DNA of 26,753 bases from Fusobacterium sp. (GCF_019012925.1 NZ_JAGIRL010000014.1:1-26753), one strand, 5' to 3'. Counted from the stretch's first letter, positions 5,867 through 15,887 are shown. Numbers and translations: made by a program. Notes: generated by a model from the sequence alone, not told the origin.

Positions 5867-8800
5867 TCAAAATCTGTCAAAAATATTTTCATGTAATAGT
5901 ATTTTAAATTTAAAGTAAGCTCCTTTTTGATACTTTTCATCTTCATAGAAATCTCTGTCGGCAAATCCAGAAAAATTATACCCCACAGCCAATCTAAATG
6001 TATCATCTAATTTATAGCCTACCTCTGCTCCTAAGCCATAATATTTTCCATTAGAGTTATCCATTAAAAATGCCGAATTTATTCCGAAGTCAATCTTATC
6101 AGTAATAAGGGTTAACCAACCAATATCAACTCCTCCTCTAATATATCTATTATGGGCAATATCATTTCTATCAACTGCATATTTTCCATTTAATGATAGT
6201 GTAAATATATTCTTAGCGTTTACTTGATAGTTTTGAGTATAGTATAGAATATGAGCTTGGTGAGTATACTCTGCATACTCCAATTGATCATCATAGACCA
6301 TTTCATATTTTAAAAGCGAGTTATATATATCTCTACTATCTCTGTAGGCTAATCCTAACATCAATCTATCTCTAACTACATTTTGATCAAGATCCTTTAC
6401 AAAATATCTATTTTTTATTGCAAAAGACAAATCCCTATTAATTTTTTCACCATAGCTATTTTTCAATAGCAGGGATACAACCTTATTACTATCACTTAAA
6501 TCTATACTATTAACACTAGTTCTATTTGCTTCCTTATACGAGTAGCCCAGTAATAAATTGGTTGTTCTTGGAGTTGGATTAGATTCTATTCCTTCAACTC
6601 TTTCAAATACAGCACTCAATTTTAATTTTTCCTTGTACTCGTAATTAGCTTTAAATCCAAAAGCAAGCTCTTTATCCTTAGTTTCATTATTGTTCTCTCT
6701 ATACTCTATAAATGGTTTTAAATACTTATTATTTCCATACTCCACTCCTAAGAGTTTAGAATATGAACTATTGTACCTTCCAATTATATTTGTATTTTCA
6801 ATAGTATTTATAAAATCATATTTTCCATAAAATTTTAACTTTTTATCACTTTCATACTCACTTGCAATGGACAATCTTTTTCTACTATGATTAACCATAT
6901 CTTGTTCATACTCATAATAGGTGTTAAAATTAGTATATTTTAGTGATTTCCAACTATATTTAATTCCTAAAGTCCTTAACTCCTCTTTCTCCTCTTTTGA
7001 TAGTAAAGAGTATTTTCCTCCAACTGTGATAGATTTATTTGAAGCTATGTTTCTCTTATAGTCTACAACTACCTCCTCTGAAACCTTCTCTTCACTCTTA
7101 TCCTTATATTTAAATCCTTCTACTGATATTTCACTCTTATCATCTATCACATAATCACTATTTACCAATAGTAATCTAGCATTATTTTTTACTAAACTAT
7201 TTGGATTTTCAAAATTTTCATCACTATCATAGTAAGTAAGTTTTGTTTTTAAACCATTAGTCGTATTAGTATAGTTTATTAAAGTTGCTTTTCCATTTTT
7301 GTTTTCTAAAGAACTTTCTCCCATTTCTAAATTTAATTTTCCAAATTTCTCTTTATCTAATATTAAGTTTACACTCTTGATTTCATATAGATTTTTAGGA
7401 TGTTTATCTCTAAAGTAACTACCTCCAACCTTTACAAAATCATTTATGTTGTAAGTTAACCTACCTCCATATAGATAATACTTATCATTTGAAGTACTCT
7501 CTACATCATAACTCACTCTTATATAGATAAGATTTCCATTTTTATCCTCTTTTGGAATAATAGTATTAAAGTATAGTACTCCTACATCATAATCTAAGGT
7601 GTACTCTGGTGGTTGAACAATATTTAGAGGAACATTTAAATTATTTCTCTTATAAACTACTATCTCTATCTTTTCAGATCCCTCTACAATTGATCTATTT
7701 TTTAAATAGTATGGTCCCGAACTATTCTGTCCTTGAAACTCTTCCTGTTCGTATGTCTCATTAGTCTCAGAAATAAATCCCTCTATATCTATTTTATCAT
7801 TTTTATAGTTAAATTTGTACCCCGTTAAGCTACGAGAATAATTTCCAATATCAAAATCCTCTCCAGACCAGTCAACTGTATAGTCACCATAGAGGTGTTT
7901 TACATTGTCATTTTCTATCAATAAATATAATCTTGATTTAGATTGTGCTTCATAACCTTTTATTGAGTCATCACCTGTCAATAGATAAAAATTCTCTTTT
8001 TTCATATTCTGAAAGAAAATATCTTCATCATCTTTAGTATTATCATAACTCATCACAAAATCATAGTTATCCAATAAATTTCCCTTTGAAAAAATAGCTG
8101 TTCTATATGAGAAATTTAAATTTTCATTATCTCCTCTACTATTTAAATCTTCCTGTAAAAAATTAACACTTTTCTGCTTAAATCCAAATCGACCTTCGAT
8201 CACTCCTGTTAAAAATGTCTCTTTACTGCTAACATTACCCTTTATAGCAACTTTCTTCTCTTTGTTTGCTACTTTTACTATCAAGTTTATATCTTTATTA
8301 GATTCTGTAGGTAATATTTTCAGTATCTGTTCTCCATTTTCTATTATAAACTGTATTCCGTCATCTTTACTTAAGTCTTCTGGATCAATCCAAGCTCCTG
8401 AATCATTCTCAATAGATACAAAATAAGGTTCTCTCAATAGAAGATCCTCACTATTTTTTAAAGTAAGTTTTATCTCAATAGGCTCTATTGAACTTCCAAT
8501 CTCCTCTTTTTTTATTTTAGAAACCATTATTTTATCAACTTCCGAAGGATAATTTACATATATCACTCTCTCTCTTTTGATACCACCATTTTCTGAAACA
8601 ACTGTTATCTTGTTTTTTTCCTGTTTCAATTTAATTCCATCATATCTATAATAAGCTAAATTATTTTTAGGGTAGCTTCCATTGATCCCTACAAATTCCT
8701 GTGGAACCTCTTCATCATTTAGATAGAGTGTAGTTTTGCTACTCATAGAGTCTTTTATAGCTACTGATATTACTTCATCAACAATATCCCCATCTTTTAA

Positions 8801-9988
8801 ATTTAAAATCTCCAACTTATTATTAAATGTTTTTAACTCTTCCTCTAAATTCTCATCTTCTACTATTTTTTTAGGTTTTTCTTTAAGATTTTTTTCCAAT
8901 AGCTCTTTTTGTTTCTCTTTTTCTAACTCTTGAATCAAGCTTGTTAAAGAGTTCATTCTATCATCAAAATATCCACTATCCTCTATGTTTCCTTTGGCTA
9001 CTACTGAATCAAAGGTAAGCTCCTCTTTTTCAACAACTGTTTCCAGTTCAGTAGTTAATTTTTCCGCTATTTTTTTTCTATCTTCAATCTCAGCCAATAG
9101 CTCCTCATCAACATTTTGAATAGCAAAGTTTGCCTTATATAACTCCTCTTTATGAAGATTTATTATAATACTATCTCCCAAGGAGTTATATCTACTATCC
9201 AAAGGAATCAATTTACTTTTTTTAGGAAGAGTACTCTTATCTATACGTAAAACATGGGTATATCCCTTTTCTCCTAAAAAACTAAATTTTCCATCTCTAT
9301 CAGTTATTACAAAGTGTCCATTTTCTAAGTATATTTTTACATTTGGAATACCTATATCCTCTATATCATACTCCTTATTGCTATTTTGATCACTATAAAC
9401 TCTTCCAATTATTGTTCCTTTTCTCTCTATCTCCTCTTCTTCTACATAAATTATACAGGTGTTTACGTTAGAATTAATTCTTCCATAATTTCCATAATTT
9501 GCTGTTGAAAAAACTTTAAAACTGTTCTTTCCTCTTTTTATAGAGGTGTTTGTTTTTACAGAGAGTGTAATCTCACGTTTCTCCTTTCCAGCCAAACTCT
9601 TATTAAAATAGATTTCTACTCTATTCTTTTCCTGCATAACACTCTTTATTGAATCATCTTCAGATCTTATTGAATCATCTATATATATAAACCCTCTAGG
9701 TAGAGTGATTATTGTCTTAATCTCATCAATACTGTCCTCTGAAAAATTATCCAACTCAACTTTTAATTTTAAAATCTCTCCTAATTTTATCTTCTTCTTA
9801 TCACTCTCTATCTTATTCAAAAACTTAAACATTTGAACTTTAGCAGAAACAGTATTTGAGGAATGTTCTATTCCAGATATCTTATAAAAACTTGTATTCT
9901 CAATAGAGATTGTTGATAATTCTTGAGCAAAACTACTTATATAAAAGTAAAAACACATACATAAAGTAATAATAATTTTTAGTTTCAT
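5867..9988 (-). CDS. Giant outer-membrane barrel protein with DUF11-like, SdrD-B-like and Ig-like periplasmic domains
   Basis: 1373 aa. Signal peptide 1-21 (cleavage after SSFAQ or SFA); SD GAGG 8 bases before ATG. Domains in order: a DUF11-like beta domain (about 55-180); an SdrD-B/Cna-B-like domain (190-282) with GRVYSDQNSNKEYD and its D-x-N-x-N calcium-type loop; a charged, probably coiled linker (290-395); an Ig-like domain starting NLKDGDIV (396-480); a second beta domain (482-585); then about 780 residues of alternating strands ending DRF. C-terminal Phe is the usual signal for BamA-dependent insertion. Within the barrel, GDYTVDW with a following RSLTGYKF, and GPYYLKNRSIVEGSEKIEI with DYDVGVLYF, resemble modules seen in large OM translocons and usher-like proteins; this is recollection. 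It follows three DUF11 protein genes at 24-bp spacing, so it may export, anchor or cap them. Confidence 0.8.
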   Translation of the reverse strand: MKLKIIITLCMCFYFYISSFAQELSTISIENTSFYKISGIEHSSNTVSAKVQMFKFLNKIESDKKKIKLGEILKLKVELDNFSEDSIDEIKTIITLPRGFIYIDDSIRSEDDSIKSVMQEKNRVEIYFNKSLAGKEKREITLSVKTNTSIKRGKNSFKVFSTANYGNYGRINSNVNTCIIYVEEEEIERKGTIIGRVYSDQNSNKEYDIEDIGIPNVKIYLENGHFVITDRDGKFSFLGEKGYTHVLRIDKSTLPKKSKLIPLDSRYNSLGDSIIINLHKEELYKANFAIQNVDEELLAEIEDRKKIAEKLTTELETVVEKEELTFDSVVAKGNIEDSGYFDDRMNSLTSLIQELEKEKQKELLEKNLKEKPKKIVEDENLEEELKTFNNKLEILNLKDGDIVDEVISVAIKDSMSSKTTLYLNDEEVPQEFVGINGSYPKNNLAYYRYDGIKLKQEKNKITVVSENGGIKRERVIYVNYPSEVDKIMVSKIKKEEIGSSIEPIEIKLTLKNSEDLLLREPYFVSIENDSGAWIDPEDLSKDDGIQFIIENGEQILKILPTESNKDINLIVKVANKEKKVAIKGNVSSKETFLTGVIEGRFGFKQKSVNFLQEDLNSRGDNENLNFSYRTAIFSKGNLLDNYDFVMSYDNTKDDEDIFFQNMKKENFYLLTGDDSIKGYEAQSKSRLYLLIENDNVKHLYGDYTVDWSGEDFDIGNYSRSLTGYKFNYKNDKIDIEGFISETNETYEQEEFQGQNSSGPYYLKNRSIVEGSEKIEIVVYKRNNLNVPLNIVQPPEYTLDYDVGVLYFNTIIPKEDKNGNLIYIRVSYDVESTSNDKYYLYGGRLTYNINDFVKVGGSYFRDKHPKNLYEIKSVNLILDKEKFGKLNLEMGESSLENKNGKATLINYTNTTNGLKTKLTYYDSDENFENPNSLVKNNARLLLVNSDYVIDDKSEISVEGFKYKDKSEEKVSEEVVVDYKRNIASNKSITVGGKYSLLSKEEKEELRTLGIKYSWKSLKYTNFNTYYEYEQDMVNHSRKRLSIASEYESDKKLKFYGKYDFINTIENTNIIGRYNSSYSKLLGVEYGNNKYLKPFIEYRENNNETKDKELAFGFKANYEYKEKLKLSAVFERVEGIESNPTPRTTNLLLGYSYKEANRTSVNSIDLSDSNKVVSLLLKNSYGEKINRDLSFAIKNRYFVKDLDQNVVRDRLMLGLAYRDSRDIYNSLLKYEMVYDDQLEYAEYTHQAHILYYTQNYQVNAKNIFTLSLNGKYAVDRNDIAHNRYIRGGVDIGWLTLITDKIDFGINSAFLMDNSNGKYYGLGAEVGYKLDDTFRLAVGYNFSGFADRDFYEDEKYQKGAYFKFKILLHENIFDRF

Positions 9989-10012
9989 AACATAGTCCTC
10001 TCACAAAATATT

Positions 10013-11752
10013 TTATTTGACATCTACATTAAAAAATATCGTTATCTTCTCATTTGGTGGAATTACAATATTCTCTATTTTTAAAATATCAGCTTCTAAT
10101 CTATAATCAATCTCCTCAAAAAATGAGTCTCCTATCTGATATACAGGCTTTCCTCCCTCATTCAATCCCTGATCACCCTCACTCAAAATAACATTATCAG
10201 GTAATCTATCATAAATCTCATCTATAAAAAGTGGTACATCTTTAGAGATGTTTTTCAAGGTTATTCTATAATAGATCTTTTCATTAGAAGCTATTCTAAT
10301 TTCATCACTTGTATATTTTCCACCCTCTTTCTTCTGCTCCTTAATAAAAATTACTTCTGTTTCCTTTAAGTTTAAAACATTGGAATTCGACACTTTATAC
10401 TCTTCAACCTTTAGACTATTAAATAATAAATTTAAAGAGTATTTTTTATTTTCTATCTCATCTTTTTTCAAATATGTTCTAAAAATAATCTCTTTTGTTT
10501 CATTAGGCTGTAATAAACTTGAATCAACTATTCCATCATTATTACTATCCACTAAGTTTAAAAAAACTATCTCATTTGGAAAATTGCTATTCTTTACCAT
10601 AACGTTAAAAATATCTGGACTATTCCCCATATTCTTTATAGTATTTTTAAACTCATAAATATACCTATCCTCTTCTTCTTTTATAGTAGGATTACTGTCC
10701 CCAGTCATCTCTAGTTTAGGTACATATTTATTGAAAAATACAACCTCATTTGTCTTATACTTTATACTATTTTGTGAATCTAAAACATAATAGTATTCTG
10801 CCACATTTTTTAACAGTTTTTTTTCTTCAAGAGAACTATCTACTGTAAAAGGAATGTATAACACTCCTCCAATCTCATTTATATTTTGGACAGGAACATT
10901 TTTTATATACACTTTTAATTTATTATTTATTAGAGAAACATCTATATTAGGATCATTTTTTTCAAATCCATCTATATAAAATGTCACTTCTTTCTTTTCT
11001 AAACCTTTAAAATTTTGCCACAATCCTAAATAATGGTTCAATTTAAAATTCTCATCAATATTATCCTCCAAATATATTATATCTAAGTTTTTAGATGATT
11101 CATTTAAAAATTTAAAAGTGAAAAAAAACTGCTTTTTTTCAGGATCATATATAATTTTTTTAGTTATATCAACTTTTCTTTTAGAATAAATATTCAATGT
11201 ATTTTCAACTTCTCTTAAAACTTCTCTTTGAGTAACACTCTCAACCTTAAGTTTTAGTATGAGCTGATTTATCTCCAATTTATTCTTTAATTTTCCTTTG
11301 ATTATGAAATTAAAAGAATTATTAATTTCAACAGTAGGAGTTTCAAATAGATCTTCTCCTATTTTTTTTAAAGGAAGCTCATTTTCATCTATGATTCCAT
11401 TTTTATCACTATCAAAATATATCTGAAATCCAGAAAAAATCTCATAATTTTCTATTTTTATGAGATATGTTTCCTCTATATTTCCATAATTTCTTAGCTT
11501 ATAAGGAAGATTTACTTCAGCTCCATACTCTAAATTAAGTACTGGAAAATAATTTTCTACTTCAAAAGCCACTATCTCTTTTAAATCAACTATTACATAG
11601 TTAGAAACAGCTAATATCTTTTCACCACTCTCTTTTTCATATGATAAAAATGTTTGTGTGATTATTTTCTTACTATTCTGTGTTTCTGCAAGTGAATTTT
11701 TATTCATAATCAAAGAAAATACAATGAAAAAACAACACAAAAATTTTCTCAT
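10013..11752 (-). CDS. Exported DUF11-module protein with EF-hand-like loops
   Basis: 579 aa. Signal peptide 1-22 (cleavage after SLA); SD GAGG 7 bases before ATG. It has four successive beta domains. The first carries a canonical 12-residue EF-hand loop pattern (D114, D116, N118, G119, E125). The second (about 185-345) is a divergent DUF11 repeat with FKFLNESSKNLDIIYLEDNI. The third has a second loop, VDSNNDGIVD. The C-terminal domain (about 480-579) has YYRITLKNIS, GDQGLNEGGKPVYQIGDSF and ends in the strand ITIFFNVDVK. This is a shortened version of the 1026-aa neighbour's architecture. No membrane anchor or sortase motif is present, so surface attachment must be by partners. Predicted location is the periplasm or cell surface; the role is likely structural. 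Confidence 0.75.
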   Translation of the reverse strand: MRKFLCCFFIVFSLIMNKNSLAETQNSKKIITQTFLSYEKESGEKILAVSNYVIVDLKEIVAFEVENYFPVLNLEYGAEVNLPYKLRNYGNIEETYLIKIENYEIFSGFQIYFDSDKNGIIDENELPLKKIGEDLFETPTVEINNSFNFIIKGKLKNKLEINQLILKLKVESVTQREVLREVENTLNIYSKRKVDITKKIIYDPEKKQFFFTFKFLNESSKNLDIIYLEDNIDENFKLNHYLGLWQNFKGLEKKEVTFYIDGFEKNDPNIDVSLINNKLKVYIKNVPVQNINEIGGVLYIPFTVDSSLEEKKLLKNVAEYYYVLDSQNSIKYKTNEVVFFNKYVPKLEMTGDSNPTIKEEEDRYIYEFKNTIKNMGNSPDIFNVMVKNSNFPNEIVFLNLVDSNNDGIVDSSLLQPNETKEIIFRTYLKKDEIENKKYSLNLLFNSLKVEEYKVSNSNVLNLKETEVIFIKEQKKEGGKYTSDEIRIASNEKIYYRITLKNISKDVPLFIDEIYDRLPDNVILSEGDQGLNEGGKPVYQIGDSFFEEIDYRLEADILKIENIVIPPNEKITIFFNVDVK

Positions 11753-11770
11753 ACTACTTCCTCTCTTTTA

Positions 11771-12760
11771 TTAAAAGATTTTAGTACAATAATATATCTC
11801 TACAGTTTCCTGTGGATCTAACTCCTCTAAATAAAGTTCAATTACACCTCCATAACCTTCCAATGGATGATCTTTTATAGGGATAATTTTACCTTTTAGC
11901 TTGTATACTGGGTATCCTTTTCCAGTTAAGCCTTTATCTCCATAAGATAGTTTACTATGTTTCCCAATAGGATTAGTTATATTCAGATTAAAAAGCTTTT
12001 CATCACTTACATTTGTAATGTCAATCTTATAGAATACAACATCTCCTCTTTTTCCAGTCAAATTTGTGAGTTGATATGGAAAATCTAATTCATTGTCATT
12101 GTTCACATCTAATCCTTGGTATCTAACTATCTCTATTTCAGAACCACTACTTCTCATAATAAAAAATTCTGGAGCATAACTCACTTTATTTTTTATCTCA
12201 TCATAGTCATTTTTATAACTATATTTCAATTTATTTATGTAGATATCTTCTGGAAATTTGTCATAGTCAGGTCTTAGATGAAGAGCTAAAATACTACTTC
12301 CCTTAAGTTTTTTAGCATCTTTTGCTTCAAACTCAACTTTGCTATTTTCCAAGTTGATCTTAACTCTCTCTAGCTCTAATTTTCCCTCTTCAAAATAAAC
12401 TTTTTCCTTGCTATTAAAAGAAACAAAATATGAACTTTTTTTATCAATTGTAAATTTATCCTCAAAATCATTGGTAAACTCTAATTCACTTATATCTCTA
12501 TTATTTAAGTTCTTCATATCATAATATAAGATTACTGTTCCATCATCTAATCTTTCCCAATAATTTTCAATCTCAAAATCAGACCTCTCATAAACTACCC
12601 TTGCTTCTACTAAGTTAGATTCCTCTTTTATATAGATATTTGAAATTAATGCCTCATTCCCAATTTTATACCCATCTGCATAGAGTATAAATTGGAAAAA
12701 AGAGTACAGTATTACCAGTATAAGAAATTTTATTTTACTTACTCTTTCTTCTTTTAACAT
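11771..12760 (-). CDS. Exported DUF11-module protein, short form
   Basis: 329 aa. A basic start, then a hydrophobic segment (about 10-27) ending YADG, consistent with a signal peptide; SD AAGGAG 9 bases before ATG. The first 190 residues are a beta domain related to the DUF11 repeat of the neighbours (VILYYDMKNLNNRDISELEF, ALHLRPD). The C-terminal 125 residues match the end of the 1026-aa protein almost position for position: IEIVRYQGLDVNNDNELD, GDVVFYKIDITN, GDKGLTGKGYPVYKLKG and a last strand VEIYYCTKIF. The D-x-N-x-D-N acidic loop at the domain junction is shared. It lies 18 bases from the next gene in a tight operon. Likely a minor subunit of the same surface structure; direct evidence is lacking. 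Confidence 0.72.
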   Translation of the reverse strand: MLKEERVSKIKFLILVILYSFFQFILYADGYKIGNEALISNIYIKEESNLVEARVVYERSDFEIENYWERLDDGTVILYYDMKNLNNRDISELEFTNDFEDKFTIDKKSSYFVSFNSKEKVYFEEGKLELERVKINLENSKVEFEAKDAKKLKGSSILALHLRPDYDKFPEDIYINKLKYSYKNDYDEIKNKVSYAPEFFIMRSSGSEIEIVRYQGLDVNNDNELDFPYQLTNLTGKRGDVVFYKIDITNVSDEKLFNLNITNPIGKHSKLSYGDKGLTGKGYPVYKLKGKIIPIKDHPLEGYGGVIELYLEELDPQETVEIYYCTKIF

Positions 12761-12806
12761 AATACTGTACTCCTTTCCATTAATTATTAATTAGAATTTT
12801 CTATGC

Positions 12807-15800
12807 CTATTCATCAACTTTTACATTGTAGTATATCTCAATATTGTCTCCTGCATTTATTACTGGTATATTTAATGTTACACTTCCAGAAGCTCCAACT
12901 TCAGGAACACCTTCTATCTCTACAAATGAACCTCCATTTGTTCTCCATACTGGTTTACCTGTCATTGTAGCACTTCCATCACCATGGAACATAGTTGTAT
13001 AATCAGCAATCTTATCAGCAACTACTATATTTCTTGCACTTCCATTTCCTGTATTTTGGATAACTAATTTATAGAATATAGTATCTCCTGGGTTTACAGT
13101 TAAAGCATCCTTTGTATATTCGCTATCAGGAGTATTATCTTTATTTCCATCTACAGCTTGGTATTTTTCTATTCCTAAAGTAGCTGTTGGTATAGTATAA
13201 GTTACTGTATTAGTATTTACTGCTGGAATATCTACTATTCCATTATTATAAGAGTATGAAGCTGTATTTGAAACTACTGTTCCTGGAGCTGTACTTTCTT
13301 TAGCTTTAACTCTTAGTAATAATATACCACCTGTTGTATTTACTCCACCACCTGCTGGAGCTTGTTTTAACTTAACTGATAATACATTATTAATAACTGA
13401 TACATTTATCTCATCTGAAACTACTTCATATCCTGTATCTGTTAAAGGTAATGCTTTAGATGTAGTCCAATTGAATGGAGTCCAATCAGCTACTGTTGCA
13501 TCTACCTCTATATCTGATGATAAATTATCTGTTATAACTATATTTGTAGCTGGAATATTAGCATCATTTGTTATTCTAAATCTATATATAAATGAATTTG
13601 AATCATCTATATCTAAAATGCTTTTTTCAACTTTAATGTTTGCTTTTTCTGGCACTGTGTAAAGAACAGTCTCTGTATTTGCTGAAGGAACTACCTCTTT
13701 ACCATTGTTATAAACATATGAAGCTGTATTTGAAATAACTGTTCCTGGGGCTACATCAGCATTAGGTTTAAATCTTATTACTAACATACCACCTTTAGTA
13801 TTAGTTATTCCAGCACCTGCAGGTACTTGTTTAGCTTTAAATGTCATTACACCATTTACTATTGAAAGATCTACATCATCAGAGATAGCTTCATAACCTG
13901 TAGCTGTTAATGGTATTGACTTACTTGTAGTCCATCCAAATGGATACCATACTCCTGTTGTTAGATCTGGAGAGATGTTATTAGGAAGATTATCAGTAAT
14001 TACTAAATCTTTCCCTATTACATCTGAATCATTTGTTATTTTAAATACATAAACAAATGCATCTGGAACTGCTGTATCTCCTAATGATTTTTCTACTTTT
14101 ACATTAGCCACTGGTTGTTCTATATTTAAAGTGATTACACTCCAATCCACACCTGTAACTGAACCTATACTTCTAGCATAGATTCTAAATGTCTCTGTTC
14201 CAGTTATTTCTGGTTTTAAGCTTCCTACTACAAAGAATTTAAATAGATCACCATTTGCTATATCTGGAGTTAATCCTGTTATTTCAGTAGTTTCTGAAGC
14301 TTGTCTTATTCCATCTCCATTTGTATCCACTATATATTTTACTGAAGCAAATATATCTCCAACTTCCTCTACTGTTAATCTAAATTTATCTACATTTCCC
14401 ATTTTATTCTCTAAAGTTTGAGGTATAACTACTTCTCTTCCTGAAGTTGCATTCATTGTTAAGTCTGAATTAAGAATTAATGCTACTCCTACATTAAATG
14501 ATGAAACTGTTATTGAACTTAAATCACTTACACTTGTATCTGCTTTAGAAGTTGCTAATACTTTGAATACACTAGTTGAAGTAGCTTGTAACCATCTTCC
14601 AGTAAGTATTACATTGTATTTTTCTCCTGGATTTAACTCTGGTGTTTCAGTTACTACAACATTTTCAGAATCTTGTTTAATTCCATCTCCATTTGTATCT
14701 AAATAGAAAACAGGGTTTTCAATATAGATTCCATCCTCTATACTTAATGTATAAGTATCTTTTATATTTCCTATATTTTCAATTGTTTGAGGAATTGCAA
14801 ATAATGCCTGTCTTGCAAATGTTTCACTCAAATCATTAGCTATAGTCACTGCACGTTTTACAGGTATTGTATAAGATGCTGTATTTGTATCTTTTGTAAC
14901 CATAGCTCCTACTCCATTATCATATGTATAAGATGCTGTATTCGAGATAATAGTTCCTCCAAGTTCACCATCTTTTGGTCTTACTCTTAAATGTAATACA
15001 CCACCTGCATCATTTCCAGTATGATTAGCTATCATATTTTTTACTTTTAAAGTTAAAACTCCATTAACTACTGAAAAATCAATATCATCTGAATTATCTT
15101 CATAACCAGTTGCAGTTATCGGAACCTCTTTACCTACACTTGAACCAACTGGGAACCATACACCCATATTCTTATCAAGAACTATATTACTTGGTAAAGT
15201 GTCTGTAAGAGTTAAATTTGTTGCAGGTGTATTTGATTCATTTGTTATTTTAAATACATAAACATATGCATCTGGAATTGCTGTTTCTCCTATACTTTTT
15301 ACTATTTTAACATTTGCATATGATTTTATAGTAAACTCATTTGTATTCCATACAACTATATCTTCATCATCTAAAATTCTAGCATGAACAATATATTTCT
15401 CAACTGTATTTGCCACTGCACCTGTTGGAACTTGTCCAGTAACAATTAGAGATATACTCTCTTCTGCTTTTACTATTGGTGTCATAGTTGATTCTGGAAT
15501 TGCTGTAGTCTCATTGTCCTCTAAGACTCCATTTCCATTCTCATCAATAATGAAAGCTAAATCAACTAAATCATCACCATTAGCTAGATAAACTGAAATA
15601 CTTGTATCTATATTACTAGCATTTGTTATCTTAACAGGAAAGGCTATTCTCTCTCCTGGAAAGGCTGATGATATAATACTAGGTGATATAGTTACTGCCT
15701 TAACTGGATTTACAGTTACTGTAACAATATTTGACAAAACAACTTGCTCTTTATTAGTTGTGTCCATAAATGTTAATGTTGCTTGAGTTCCTATAGTTAT

Positions 15801-15887
15801 ATTTGCTGGAGCTGGAGCAGCTTGTACATTCAATCCTCCAAAAATTAAAAATATAAACAATATCATTCGATAAAAATACTTAGCCAT
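12807..15887 (-). CDS. Large modular exported DUF11-repeat protein
   Basis: 1026 aa. Signal peptide 1-23 (FGGLNVQA before APAP); SD GGAG 9 bases before ATG. The modules alternate. Type B domains (64-190, 345-462, 467-590) each hold an EF-hand-like loop (D115-E126, D397-E408, D521-E532, the last two reading DTNGDGI). Type A DUF11 repeats are at 192-342, 594-746 and 749-900, each with VF/RFKITN, TDxLPxNI, a W-x-P segment, a GYE turn and SNTASYxYxNG. A final DUF11 domain (904-1026) has the conserved NPGDTIFYKLVIQNTG and ends IEIYYNVKVDE. It uses far more GCT/ACT and fewer Lys than its neighbours, as expected for an abundant structural protein. Probably the major subunit of a calcium-stabilised surface layer or fibre; exact function unknown. 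Confidence 0.8.
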   Translation of the reverse strand: MAKYFYRMILFIFLIFGGLNVQAAPAPANITIGTQATLTFMDTTNKEQVVLSNIVTVTVNPVKAVTISPSIISSAFPGERIAFPVKITNASNIDTSISVYLANGDDLVDLAFIIDENGNGVLEDNETTAIPESTMTPIVKAEESISLIVTGQVPTGAVANTVEKYIVHARILDDEDIVVWNTNEFTIKSYANVKIVKSIGETAIPDAYVYVFKITNESNTPATNLTLTDTLPSNIVLDKNMGVWFPVGSSVGKEVPITATGYEDNSDDIDFSVVNGVLTLKVKNMIANHTGNDAGGVLHLRVRPKDGELGGTIISNTASYTYDNGVGAMVTKDTNTASYTIPVKRAVTIANDLSETFARQALFAIPQTIENIGNIKDTYTLSIEDGIYIENPVFYLDTNGDGIKQDSENVVVTETPELNPGEKYNVILTGRWLQATSTSVFKVLATSKADTSVSDLSSITVSSFNVGVALILNSDLTMNATSGREVVIPQTLENKMGNVDKFRLTVEEVGDIFASVKYIVDTNGDGIRQASETTEITGLTPDIANGDLFKFFVVGSLKPEITGTETFRIYARSIGSVTGVDWSVITLNIEQPVANVKVEKSLGDTAVPDAFVYVFKITNDSDVIGKDLVITDNLPNNISPDLTTGVWYPFGWTTSKSIPLTATGYEAISDDVDLSIVNGVMTFKAKQVPAGAGITNTKGGMLVIRFKPNADVAPGTVISNTASYVYNNGKEVVPSANTETVLYTVPEKANIKVEKSILDIDDSNSFIYRFRITNDANIPATNIVITDNLSSDIEVDATVADWTPFNWTTSKALPLTDTGYEVVSDEINVSVINNVLSVKLKQAPAGGGVNTTGGILLLRVKAKESTAPGTVVSNTASYSYNNGIVDIPAVNTNTVTYTIPTATLGIEKYQAVDGNKDNTPDSEYTKDALTVNPGDTIFYKLVIQNTGNGSARNIVVADKIADYTTMFHGDGSATMTGKPVWRTNGGSFVEIEGVPEVGASGSVTLNIPVINAGDNIEIYYNVKVDE
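13188..13643 (-). repeat. Type A DUF11 repeat, copy 3
   Basis: Codons 749-900 of the 1026-aa gene. It shares IKVEKS, RITNDAN, TDNLSSDI, GGILLLRVK and SNTASYSYNNG with copies 1 and 2. It directly follows copy 2 without a type B domain between them, so this pair probably arose by tandem duplication. Confidence 0.75.
13650..14108 (-). repeat. Type A DUF11 repeat, copy 2
   Basis: Codons 594-746. It shares VKVEKSLGDTAVPDAFVYVF with copy 1 (VKIVKSIGETAIPDAYVYVF), the GVWYPFGWTTSKSIPLTATG segment with both other copies, and SNTASYVYNNG. Confidence 0.75.
14862..15314 (-). repeat. Type A DUF11 repeat, copy 1
   Basis: Codons 192-342. It is flanked on both sides by type B (EF-hand-loop) domains, unlike copies 2 and 3. 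The ITATGYEDNSDDIDFSVVNG block matches copies 2 and 3. Confidence 0.75.

Noticed and set aside
8736..8933. Plus-strand frame of 65 codons
   Set aside because: Antisense shadow of the charged linker of the 1373-aa outer-membrane protein gene; Ser/Phe-rich as expected from antisense Glu/Lys codons, no SD.
10380..10658. Plus-strand frame of 92 codons
   Set aside because: Antisense to the 579-aa DUF11 gene, without SD or recognisable motif.
13471..13662. Plus-strand frame of 63 codons
   Set aside because: Lies antisense within a DUF11 repeat of the 1026-aa gene; no independent support.
13188..15314. Repeated sequence blocks considered as a CRISPR-like or non-coding repeat array
   Set aside because: The repeats are about 450 bp, in frame, and encode DUF11 protein domains; no short direct repeats with uniform spacers are found.
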